Shown here: piece after piece, positions 1-6,331 of the stretch
How positions within the stretch are numbered: position 1 is the stretch's first letter
Layout: each line of letters opens with the position of its first letter
Source: Candidatus Kaiserbacteria bacterium RIFCSPLOWO2_02_FULL_54_13
GTDB lineage: Bacteria > Patescibacteriota > Minisyncoccia > Phycocordibacterales > Phycocordibacteraceae
Direction: 5' to 3'
DNA length: 6,989 bases
Assembly: GCA_001783465.1 (NCBI GenBank)
Contig: MFMI01000021.1
Span: 26,824 to 33,812 of the forward strand
Made by a program: the position numbers and the translations under genes
Notes under the pieces: model-generated
What the model was told of the DNA's origin: nothing
Databases searched by the model: none
The model's input: the letters and a program-made list of their open reading frames with translations, nothing else

Positions 1-749
1 AGCTGGCTTTCTCCAAGCGCCGCTTGTATGTCGGTAATGCGGTAATTGTGCCCGAGCGCGTGCATCTCCTGGTGCCACGCGCCCTCGTCGTCTTTCTTCT
101 CAATAACGTGCGGGTCGCGGGTAATCCCGTGACTGCGGAAGAGGGTGAGGAGCCGGTAGAACTTCTCGCTATCGGTAACAATGATACCCCCTTCTCCTGT
201 CGTGATTGACTTGACTGGATGAAAGCTGAACATTGTCATATCCGCGTGGGTACCCACCAGCTTGCCGGCGTAGCGGGCGCCGAGGCTCTGCGCGCCGTCT
301 TCAATAAACACCAGCCGGTGTGCGCGCGCGAGAGCTCGGCACTCGCGGAGCGCGGCGGGCCTTCCCGCATAGTCAACAGCAACGAGCACTTTTGTCTTTG
401 CGGTGACTTTTTTTGCCGCATCCTTGCTGTTTATATTTCCGGTCAACGAGTCAACATCGGCAAATACGGGCTTGGCCCCAAGATATAGGGCGGCGTTCGC
501 CGTAGCGGCGAAGGTGAGCGCCGGTACGATAACTTCGTCTCCTTTCCCCACCCCTGCGGCAAAGTATGCCGCGTGGAGCGCGGAGGTTCCGGAGTTGAAG
601 GCAACTGCGAATCGCGCACCGACCTCTTTCGCTATGGCTTTTTCAAATGCAACTATGGCAGGCCCTTGCGTAATCCACCCCGAACGCAACACCCGCGCGA
701 CAGCCCTGACGTCAGCTTCACTCACGTCTTGGGTGGAGTACGGAATCAT
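1..749 (-). CDS. pseC: PseC-like PLP aminotransferase, C-terminus cut off by window edge
   Basis: Predicted UDP-4-amino-4,6-dideoxy-N-acetyl-beta-L-altrosamine transaminase. It would add the C4 amino group to the 4-keto sugar made by PseB, in the cytoplasm, with PLP and probably glutamate. I translated 249 codons from an ATG at 749-747; the frame is still open at base 1, and the family is usually about 380 residues, so roughly a third is missing. Visible marks of the DegT/DnrJ/EryC1/StrS family are the N-terminal MIPYS and SGWITQGP (23-30), the phosphate-binding NSGTSALH (52-59), the PLP-pyridine aspartate in IEDGAQS (D151), the Schiff-base lysine in FSFHPVKSITTGEGG (K180), and NYRITDIQAALG near the cut end. 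The start codon overlaps the pseB stop (ATGA), implying translational coupling. The pairing with PseB favours PseC over other 4-aminotransferases; the exact sugar isomer is inferred. Confidence 0.9.
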   Translation of the reverse strand, partial: MIPYSTQDVSEADVRAVARVLRSGWITQGPAIVAFEKAIAKEVGARFAVAFNSGTSALHAAYFAAGVGKGDEVIVPALTFAATANAALYLGAKPVFADVDSLTGNINSKDAAKKVTAKTKVLVAVDYAGRPAALRECRALARAHRLVFIEDGAQSLGARYAGKLVGTHADMTMFSFHPVKSITTGEGGIIVTDSEKFYRLLTLFRSHGITRDPHVIEKKDDEGAWHQEMHALGHNYRITDIQAALGESQ

Positions 750-1768
750 GCTAATGGCCCAAGAAGGGCCTTTTCCATTCGTCCAACTATGCGGAGAAGC
801 GTTTTTTGCGACATGCGCTTGGCGGTCGTGTCGCTTGTGAAATGGTAGTTCGGCTTGAGCCGTTTCCCTTGTTTCAGAAATTTTTGGAGACCTTCTTTTT
901 GATTCAATGAACCGACGTGTTCCGGTAGTACCACGAAGTAGTCCTTGAGAGAAAGCGCGTGGCGCGCCTCCTCCTTCGTCAGAAGGACTTCGTGCACTTT
1001 TTCTCCGGGACGGATGCCGATAATGTTGCGCTTCGCCTTCGGCGCAAGAAGCTTGAAAAGGTCCGTGAGCTTCATCGAGAGCGCCTTGGGTATGAATATC
1101 TCGCCTCCCTCCATGTGTTCCAGAGCGAAAAGGACGATGTGAAATGCTTGTTCCAGGTCTATCCAGAAGCGCGTCATGCGTTCGTCGGTGATATGCACGG
1201 TATGCGCGCCCCTATTTAATATCAACTTCTCAATGATACTGCCGCGACTGCCGACGACATTCCCGTACCGAACGACGCTGAAGCGCGTTTTCCCCGCGCC
1301 GTATGCGTTGCCCGCTATAAAAAGTTTTTCCGCGCACAATTTAGTTGAGCCATAGAGATTAATCGGCATCGCCGCCTTATCGGTTGAAATGAGCACGACC
1401 TTGTGCACCCCCTGGTCAAGCGCCGCTTCTATGACGTTCTGGCTCCCGAGGATGTTCGTCTTGACCGCCTCAAACGGATTGTATTCAAGCGCGGGCACCT
1501 GCTTGAGCGCCGCGGCGTGCACGACAATATCAACGCCCTCAAAGGCCCGCTCCAGGCGCGGCAGATCGCGCACGTCGCCGATAAAGAAGCGTACGCGCGC
1601 GTCGTTTAATTCCACGTCCATCTGCGATTGCTTCAATTCGTCCCGAGAAAATATGATGAGCTTTTTCAGCTTTGAATTGGCGAGTAGATGTTCGGCAAAA
1701 TGCTTGCCGAACGAGCCGGTCCCGCCGGTGATAAGCACAGTCTTCCCCTTCAGTTGCTCAAAATTCAT
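746..1768 (-). CDS. pseB: UDP-N-acetylglucosamine 4,6-dehydratase (inverting), PseB
   Basis: Extended short-chain dehydrogenase that converts UDP-GlcNAc to the 4-keto-6-deoxy-L-arabino sugar, the first step of pseudaminic acid synthesis. The 340 residues match the usual soluble PseB/FlaA1 size, with no membrane segments as in PglF-type enzymes. The nucleotide-binding loop GGTGSFG is at 15-21, followed by IIFSRDELKQ (38-47), FFIGDVRD (61-68) and HAAALKQVPALEYNP (84-98). The catalytic set lies in STDK (128-131), Y139 and K143, and VVRYGNVVGSRGS and MTRFWI follow. I chose the ATG at 1768 rather than an in-frame TTG at 1786: it places the first beta-strand as in relatives, and a promoter-like sequence lies immediately upstream, overlapping the TTG. 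There is no Shine-Dalgarno sequence. It lies 49 bases after the DegT-type gene at 1818-2813 and overlaps pseC by four bases. The family call is very secure. Confidence 0.95.
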   Translation of the reverse strand: MNFEQLKGKTVLITGGTGSFGKHFAEHLLANSKLKKLIIFSRDELKQSQMDVELNDARVRFFIGDVRDLPRLERAFEGVDIVVHAAALKQVPALEYNPFEAVKTNILGSQNVIEAALDQGVHKVVLISTDKAAMPINLYGSTKLCAEKLFIAGNAYGAGKTRFSVVRYGNVVGSRGSIIEKLILNRGAHTVHITDERMTRFWIDLEQAFHIVLFALEHMEGGEIFIPKALSMKLTDLFKLLAPKAKRNIIGIRPGEKVHEVLLTKEEARHALSLKDYFVVLPEHVGSLNQKEGLQKFLKQGKRLKPNYHFTSDTTAKRMSQKTLLRIVGRMEKALLGPLA

Positions 1769-1803
1769 AAAAATAGTATTACACAAATAATCTGTTATAG
1801 CAA
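1769..1803 (-). promoter_or_regulatory. Candidate extended -10 promoter for pseB, possibly leaderless
   Basis: Read on the minus strand, TTGCTA (1803-1798, four of six bases of the -35 consensus) is followed after 17 bases by AATACT (1780-1775, four of six bases of the -10 consensus). A TGT directly before the hexamer gives an extended -10. Only six bases (ATTTTT) separate it from the pseB ATG, so transcription would begin at about the start codon. Found by eye; it is the only AT-rich break between two co-directional genes. Confidence 0.4.
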
Positions 1804-1817
1804 GTGCGTCTACGGGA

Positions 1818-2813
1818 TTATAGAGCCGTTCTGATAGTGTGTATCATGCTTTGTATAACTGCGCCCATCAGTCCTTGGTGGCAGGGAACGAGGACGCATT
1901 CTACAAAGTGCGGCTTGAGCATGTTGCGATTCACGTCAAAGTGGTACACGCCGCTCTCAATACCGCTCTTCTGGAGCGTCGCGGCAACCTCCTTATTTTT
2001 GCTCCCGAAAAACAGCGGCACCGCCCACGGGCACACCTCGCTCCCTTCAAGCAGGCGCTCTTCTGTCCTTCCCCAAAAGGCCTCTCGTAGCAGGTTAAAG
2101 TTCTCTCTTCGCTTCTCCAATGCACCCGAAGCAAGTTCCGCGGCGGCCGCTTTCACCGCATACGGCGGGCACGAGAAAAGTTCCGGATAGATAGCATAAT
2201 TGCGCGCCACCTCGCGAAGTGCGGCGGCAGTCGGATGTTTATTCGCATGGACGAGATGCGTGAACACTTTTTTTTCAAGTGCGACATCACTCTTTTTATA
2301 TGACTTCTTGATGAAGTTGAGTAGCCTGACATCTTTTGTATGTACTGCCCCGCCGACAACGCTGGGGAAAAATTTTGAGAAGCTCCAAATGGATTCATCA
2401 CCGAACGTACCGACCCGCTTCCCCCGGTAGAAACTGTCAAAGCTGTGTGCGCAGTCCTCAAGTACGAAGAGTCTGTGCCGCTTCGCGAACGCCATAATTT
2501 TTTCCATTTTTTGCGGGAACCCCCATTGGTGATAGACCATGATGCCTTTTACATCCGTATTCATCGTCGTCGTGGGAAAGCAATAATTGTGCATATCCAT
2601 GTAGACCCACGTTCCGAGCCAGTGCGGGACCAGCACCTGACTGCTTTTGTTCAAAAGGACGCGGCGCGAGCGATAATAACTAAGCACAAGAGCAAGAGCC
2701 GATTTGCCAGAAAAAGTGTAGGCAACGTGCGGCTCAAGCGAGCCAAAAATCTTCCCCGGACTCTTTGGTAGAGCCCTCAACGGGTACCTTGTATCCTCAA
2801 AAGATATTTTCAC
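1818..2813 (-). CDS. DegT/DnrJ/EryC1/StrS-family aminotransferase, short variant (copy 1)
   Basis: Fold-type I PLP enzyme of 331 residues, likely acting on a keto-sugar nucleotide; the substrate is unknown. Seen in the protein: a phosphate-loop-like FSGKSALAL (34-42), VPHWLG (62-67), YHQWGFPQKM (94-103), LEDCAHSF (118-125) with D120 as the PLP-pyridine contact, YRGKRVGTFGD (129-139), and SFSKFFPSVVGGAV (144-157) with K147 at the Schiff-base position. From P63 to H95 is 32 residues, against 50 for the matching stretch in PseC, so one helix-sized segment is absent. The tail YHFDVNRNM...VPCHQGL is shared with the protein at 3564-4637. The GTG start at 2813 is forced: an in-frame TAA lies at 2831-2829 with no other start codon between. 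No Shine-Dalgarno sequence is visible. It heads a likely operon with pseB and pseC. A keto-sugar aminotransferase is most probable because the lysine is retained; a non-aminating PLP sugar enzyme is possible. Confidence 0.8.
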   Translation of the reverse strand: MKISFEDTRYPLRALPKSPGKIFGSLEPHVAYTFSGKSALALVLSYYRSRRVLLNKSSQVLVPHWLGTWVYMDMHNYCFPTTTMNTDVKGIMVYHQWGFPQKMEKIMAFAKRHRLFVLEDCAHSFDSFYRGKRVGTFGDESIWSFSKFFPSVVGGAVHTKDVRLLNFIKKSYKKSDVALEKKVFTHLVHANKHPTAAALREVARNYAIYPELFSCPPYAVKAAAAELASGALEKRRENFNLLREAFWGRTEERLLEGSEVCPWAVPLFFGSKNKEVAATLQKSGIESGVYHFDVNRNMLKPHFVECVLVPCHQGLMGAVIQSMIHTIRTAL

Positions 2814-2838
2814 AGCATCATGGTAGCATTACTTATCT
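2814..2838. promoter_or_regulatory. 25-base divergent intergenic region with candidate overlapping -10 elements
   Basis: This is all the DNA between two divergent start codons, and both starts are fixed by upstream in-frame stops. On the minus strand TACCAT (2825-2820) and on the plus strand TAGCAT (2824-2829) each match four of six bases of the -10 consensus. They overlap by two bases and lie 6 and 9 bases before their start codons, so both messages would have almost no leader. I found no convincing -35 boxes; those would lie inside the opposite coding regions. The promoter call is speculative, the geometry is not. Confidence 0.25.
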
Positions 2839-3564
2839 ATGGCGGGAACACCGTTTGACTACTTCGGTAAAAATGCCTCCGAATTAAAAAATTTCGCCGA
2901 AATAGCAGGGAGATATGACTTCCAAAGGCAGGCCGAGCAATACCTTCTGTATTATCTGCTTGAAAAGCTCTCCCTCTCTCCCGAGGATGACCTGCTGGAG
3001 ATTGGATGCGGGGCGGGCAATCTGCTCATCCCGCTCTCTTTCTTCGTCCATTCGGTAACCGGCATTGACCACCCCAATCTTCTCGCACAGATAAAAAGTC
3101 GCGTGCCGAGAGACAACGACATTATGACGCTTGTCCCCGGCGAGTTCCCTCGCGTGGAGGTCCCGGGCACGTTCTCGCGCGTTTTGATTTATTCGGTCAT
3201 CCAGTACCTTCGCGACGAAGAAGCGGTGCTAACCTTCATCCGCACTGCAGCGGCCCTCCTGCGGCCGGGGGGTAAGATGCTCATCGGCGATATTCCTAAT
3301 AAAGACATCAAGGATCGGTTCCTCGCTACCGAACGGGGTAAGGCGTTCTCGGCCGAATGGAAAGAGAGAGTCGAGCAAGAAAAAAAGAAAAATCCTCACA
3401 TCCATCAGCCGATGCCGGCCGCATCGTTGGTAACCGTAGACGATGCTCTGGTGGAAAAAATCGTGGCGATGCTAGAGGGAACGCACCTGCGCGCGACGCG
3501 CGTCCGCCAGCCTGAAACTCTATCATTCGGCTATACCCGCGAGGACATCATCGTAGAAAAATAA
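2839..3564 (+). CDS. Class I SAM-dependent methyltransferase
   Basis: Soluble 241-residue Rossmann-fold methyltransferase, probably modifying a sugar or sugar nucleotide; the substrate is unknown. SAM motif I is LLEIGCGAGN (52-61), the acidic residue ending strand 2 is D77 in VTGIDHP, the motif around LIYSVIQYL is at 116-124, and LLRPGGKMLIGDIPN is at 140-154. After GDIPN comes DRFLATERGKAFSAEW, a pattern I associate with methyltransferases of glycan clusters. The charged stretch with EQEKKKNPH near 180 is a likely surface linker. The ATG at 2839 is the first possible start after an in-frame TAG at 2824-2826, and there is no Shine-Dalgarno sequence. The stop TAA shares one base with the ATG of the next gene (TAATG), so the two are very likely translated in series and act on the same product. 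Confidence 0.85.
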   Translation: MAGTPFDYFGKNASELKNFAEIAGRYDFQRQAEQYLLYYLLEKLSLSPEDDLLEIGCGAGNLLIPLSFFVHSVTGIDHPNLLAQIKSRVPRDNDIMTLVPGEFPRVEVPGTFSRVLIYSVIQYLRDEEAVLTFIRTAAALLRPGGKMLIGDIPNKDIKDRFLATERGKAFSAEWKERVEQEKKKNPHIHQPMPAASLVTVDDALVEKIVAMLEGTHLRATRVRQPETLSFGYTREDIIVEK

Positions 3565-4637
3565 TGAAAAGAGCCGCCATCAACCGGTATCAATTCTTGC
3601 CTCCCAGCCAGCTGTATAAGCTGTTGGGGGCGAGACGGACGGATATCACCCGTGTGGAGTCAATGCTCCGTGAGTACTTCGGCAAGCCGGTCGTCCTCTT
3701 GAACGCCGCGCGCACCGGCGTCTACCTCACCCTCGCCGCAAAAGGGTTCAAGCGGACCGACGAGGTGCTGGTCCCGCCCTATATGCCGAAGTGCATGCTG
3801 GACACTATCGCAGAATGCGCCGTTCCCACGCTCCATGTCTCGCCTGCGACCAAGGCGATACTGCTTGTCCACCAATACGGCTACCCGCAAAAAATGGACA
3901 AGGTCCTGACGCTCGCGCGCGCACACAATCTGCTCGTTATAGAAGACTCGGCGGCTTCATTTGGCTCAACGTATCGCGGGCAGATGGTCGGGAACTTCGG
4001 CGATGTCGCCATTTTCACTTTCCCCAAAGCACTCCAGACCGTCCTCGGCGGATGCCTCGTGACCGAAGATGTAGAGGTTCTGGACTTCGCGCGCGCGTAC
4101 CTCAAGAAGCAAGATACGCTTGTCTGGCGTTGCACCGGGACGCTCGCGCTCCTCCCGCATATATTTGATGTCCCGACAACCGCGCCGTGGCTACGGCGCA
4201 TCGCGAATCATTTGGTATTGGTCGCCTACAGCCAGTTTAAATATTTCCCCAATCCGAATAAGCGCGTGTGCCACCTCTTCCCGAAAACGCGCGAAGAATT
4301 CATGCGCCAGATAGAGGTGCGTAAGAGAAATCTCGCTATCTTCCGAAGCTATTTTGCCGGCACGCCAGCATATCCGACCGCTATAGAAGAAGACGCCGAT
4401 GTCGTGCCCTTCTTCATTCCCTATTTCGCGGATTACGAGCAGATTCCGCACCTCCTACGTGCGCTCGCTCTCATAGGAGTGGAGAGCGAGCAGTATCACT
4501 TTGATATGAACCGGGATATGTTCAACTCGCACTACGCCCCGTCAATCATAGTTCCGGTCCACCAAGGACTCTCCGAGGCGCAGATGCGCATGGTCTGCTC
4601 TACGCTCGTGCGCGCCTCGCAAGACTCTCGCATTTAA
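3564..4637 (+). CDS. DegT/DnrJ/EryC1/StrS-family aminotransferase, short variant (copy 2)
   Basis: Predicted 357-residue PLP enzyme and paralog of the protein at 1818-2813. Seen: NAARTGVYLTLAAKG (47-61), the usual phosphate-binding region; VPPYMP (70-75); VHQYGYPQKM (102-111); IEDSAASF (126-133) with D128 for the PLP pyridine; YRGQMVGNFGD; and FTFPKALQTVLGGCL (151-165) with K155 as Schiff-base lysine. Residues 99-184 align without gaps to 91-176 of the paralog with 41 of 86 identical (hand count). Both proteins lack the same 18 residues relative to PseC. The tail YHFDMNRDM...VPVHQGL also matches the paralog. Its coding DNA looks more GC-rich than its neighbours. It overlaps the upstream methyltransferase gene by one base and has no Shine-Dalgarno sequence. 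Its product may be a 3- or 4-amino sugar nucleotide; the substrate cannot be read from the sequence. Confidence 0.82.
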   Translation: MKRAAINRYQFLPPSQLYKLLGARRTDITRVESMLREYFGKPVVLLNAARTGVYLTLAAKGFKRTDEVLVPPYMPKCMLDTIAECAVPTLHVSPATKAILLVHQYGYPQKMDKVLTLARAHNLLVIEDSAASFGSTYRGQMVGNFGDVAIFTFPKALQTVLGGCLVTEDVEVLDFARAYLKKQDTLVWRCTGTLALLPHIFDVPTTAPWLRRIANHLVLVAYSQFKYFPNPNKRVCHLFPKTREEFMRQIEVRKRNLAIFRSYFAGTPAYPTAIEEDADVVPFFIPYFADYEQIPHLLRALALIGVESEQYHFDMNRDMFNSHYAPSIIVPVHQGLSEAQMRMVCSTLVRASQDSRI

Positions 4638-4643
4638 AAAATC

Positions 4644-5630
4644 TCACTGCGTTTTTCGTATGACACATCCGGTAGTTTCCCAAAACTCGGCCTTGGGTTC
4701 ATTCGGGAAAAATTCATTCACTGCTTTGCGTACTCCGACGTATCCCCCTTTCTCGGCGAAATAGTCATGGATAAATAAATAACCTCCGGGAAGTATTCTT
4801 TTCCAGAAATACTCAAAGGTATCGAGCGCCGGCTGGTATAAGTCGCAGTCATAAAAAACAAGCCCGTACTTCTCTTCCGGGAGACTCTCAAACGTACGCG
4901 GTACTTCTCCCTTGTGGATACGAACAAACGGGAAAATAGAGAGATTATCCCTAATTTCCTCGAACGTGGCGTCCCCCTTCATATCCCCCACGGCCCGATT
5001 CGCTGGGTCATGATGGGAAAGCTCTGGGAATCCTTCAAATGTATCAAACGCATGGAACGGCCTTTCTTCTCCTAGAGCGATGTGGCGTGCGCCAAGGATC
5101 ACGTTTGACCCGTTGAATATACCGACTTCCGCAACCGAACCGGACGTGCGCTTGAGCAGTTCAAGGAACAGTACGCTTCCCGAAAGAGTTGTGGCGACGT
5201 TAAGGACAGAATTTAAATAATAGGACTTCGCTATCGCATGAAAAGCGGGGGAGGCAGGACTGCCGGTTAGAGTTTCAACCTTTTGGGAAAAGCCGCTCCA
5301 ACAGAAGTCAGAATATAAAAAAACGTCCATACCAAGTATTCGGCCTTGTTGTTGAAGCTCTTTTAAAATGGCTTGAACCGCGCGCGAGGATACAGCAAAA
5401 ATCATTATCGCCTTGTCTTTATGTGCCGACAAAACGCTAGGTCGCGTTATCGGGAGACCGTTGAACGTATCGCCTTCGTAATAAGAATCTATGACGAATT
5501 CAAACGGGTGGTCCGGATTGTTCTGCAGATAAAACTCAAGCAATTTACTGCAGCCCCAGGCAATACTCTCCCCTTTTGTAAGAGCCGGCATTTGCCGATT
5601 GTACTCTTCATCTATGTGAGACTGGGTCAT
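4644..5630 (-). CDS. TylF/MycF-type O-methyltransferase with an N-terminal Rossmann-like domain
   Basis: Two-part protein of 328 residues. Residues about 155-328 look like the TylF (macrocin O-methyltransferase) family, metal- and SAM-dependent enzymes that methylate sugar hydroxyls: VAEVGIFNGSNVILGARH (166-183, SAM loop), FHAFDTFEGFPE (192-203), VRIHKGEVPRTF (236-247), LVFYDCDLYQPALDTF (257-272) and LPGGYLFIHDY (280-290). The acidic residues D261, D263 and D289 are the likely metal and catalytic site. Residues about 18-110 resemble the small Rossmann domain found on many glycan enzymes (SIAWGCSKLLEFYL, FEFVIDSYYEGDTFNGLPI, IMIFAVSS), but the nucleotide loop has lost its usual GxGxxG. The start overlaps the preceding methyltransferase stop by ATGA. 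Its stop lies six bases from that of the convergent aminotransferase gene. TylF assignment is strong; the role of the N-terminal domain is unclear. Confidence 0.85.
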   Translation of the reverse strand: MTQSHIDEEYNRQMPALTKGESIAWGCSKLLEFYLQNNPDHPFEFVIDSYYEGDTFNGLPITRPSVLSAHKDKAIMIFAVSSRAVQAILKELQQQGRILGMDVFLYSDFCWSGFSQKVETLTGSPASPAFHAIAKSYYLNSVLNVATTLSGSVLFLELLKRTSGSVAEVGIFNGSNVILGARHIALGEERPFHAFDTFEGFPELSHHDPANRAVGDMKGDATFEEIRDNLSIFPFVRIHKGEVPRTFESLPEEKYGLVFYDCDLYQPALDTFEYFWKRILPGGYLFIHDYFAEKGGYVGVRKAVNEFFPNEPKAEFWETTGCVIRKTQ

Positions 5631-6319
5631 GGCTTACGCGCGGAAATGGCGAAATATTCAACTTCATGCTTCAATTTCTTATAACTGCGCGTGACGCGTT
5701 CAATGTCAATATCTACAAATCCTGCGGATGTGAGCAGACGCCTCGCAAGCGGCACAGTGAGGAAACAGGTGATGCCGTTATTCGAATATGGAACATCTGT
5801 ATTGGGAGTGTTATCAACCGTATAGCGGTCCAGTTTGTTACCGCCCCCGTGCGTGAAATTGGCGCTCTTGCTTCCTAAGTGCCAGCTGAAGAATCGCCCG
5901 CCGGGTTTAAGAACACGGAATATTTCTGCGAACGCTTCATGATGTCCTCTGATATCCGTGTGCTCCACGGTGAGTATGTCAACAACCGCATCAAAAAAAT
6001 TACTTTTATAGTTGAGCCCCCGAAAGGTGCCGACACCTAATGTGGCTTTGACTCCGTACGCTGCCAACATTTGTTTGCACAGCGGCAGAGAACTCGGCGC
6101 ATTGTCCACGCCGTACGTATCAAATCCCTCCTTTGCGATGACCCACAGGTTTGCACCGCTTCCGCAGCCGACCTCAAGAAGTCTCATTTGCCGGCGCTTT
6201 TTATGCGGGACCGAGAAATAGTAACGGCCCAAAAATCGGATCAACGCTTCATTTGGATAACGGCGTTGAGAGGAGAATCCTGACTTTTTATACTTTTTTT
6301 CAAATTCTAAATTATCCAT
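5627..6319 (-). CDS. Class I SAM-dependent methyltransferase
   Basis: Predicted 230-residue soluble methyltransferase of the Methyltransf_11/UbiE-like type. The N-terminal KKYKKSGFSSQRRYPNEAL (8-26) resembles a conserved N-terminal signature of methyltransferases in polysaccharide clusters (recalled, not searched). SAM motif I is LLEVGCGSGANLW (47-59), the strand-2 acidic residue is D72 in TYGVDNAP, and FDAVVDILTVEH and FRVLKPGGRFFSWHLG follow. A histidine- and glycine-rich segment (NFTHGGGNKLDRYTVD) after the core may form the substrate lid. The ATG at 6319 is preceded by only a weak GGA. The gene begins 12 bases after the FemAB-like stop and overlaps the TylF-type gene by four bases, so it lies mid-operon. 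Likely a sugar methyltransferase, by context only. Confidence 0.83.
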   Translation of the reverse strand: MDNLEFEKKYKKSGFSSQRRYPNEALIRFLGRYYFSVPHKKRRQMRLLEVGCGSGANLWVIAKEGFDTYGVDNAPSSLPLCKQMLAAYGVKATLGVGTFRGLNYKSNFFDAVVDILTVEHTDIRGHHEAFAEIFRVLKPGGRFFSWHLGSKSANFTHGGGNKLDRYTVDNTPNTDVPYSNNGITCFLTVPLARRLLTSAGFVDIDIERVTRSYKKLKHEVEYFAISARKP

Positions 6320-6331
6320 ATCGTATCCATT

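Noticed and set aside
403..840. 145-codon open frame on the plus strand
   Set aside because: It lies antisense to pseC and the end of pseB, whose motifs are unmistakable; the translation shows no recognisable domain.
1766..1786. Upstream in-frame TTG at 1786 as the pseB start
   Set aside because: It adds six residues with no family counterpart and overlaps the candidate promoter; the ATG at 1768 fits better.
1389..1790. 133-codon open frame on the plus strand
   Set aside because: It is antisense to the conserved N-terminal half of pseB, and its serine- and arginine-rich translation is typical of a shadow frame.
1804..2190. 128-codon open frame on the plus strand
   Set aside because: It is antisense to the C-terminal part of the minus-strand aminotransferase, which has a matching paralog tail; no domain is seen in the plus-strand frame.
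3791..4168. 125-codon second frame on the plus strand inside the aminotransferase gene
   Set aside because: It overlaps the PLP-binding core in another frame, is rich in Arg and Ala as expected from GC-rich frame shifting, and has no recognisable motif.
4574..4619. Inverted repeat with 8-base arms (CGAGGCGC and GCGCCTCG) near the end of the plus-strand aminotransferase gene
   Set aside because: The 30-base loop is long, the arms are inside the coding region, and no T-run follows, so it does not qualify as a terminator.
4629..4656. CGCA...TGCG followed by TTTTT across the convergent junction, as a possible terminator
   Set aside because: The stem would be only four base pairs with a 15-base AT-rich loop, too weak to call.
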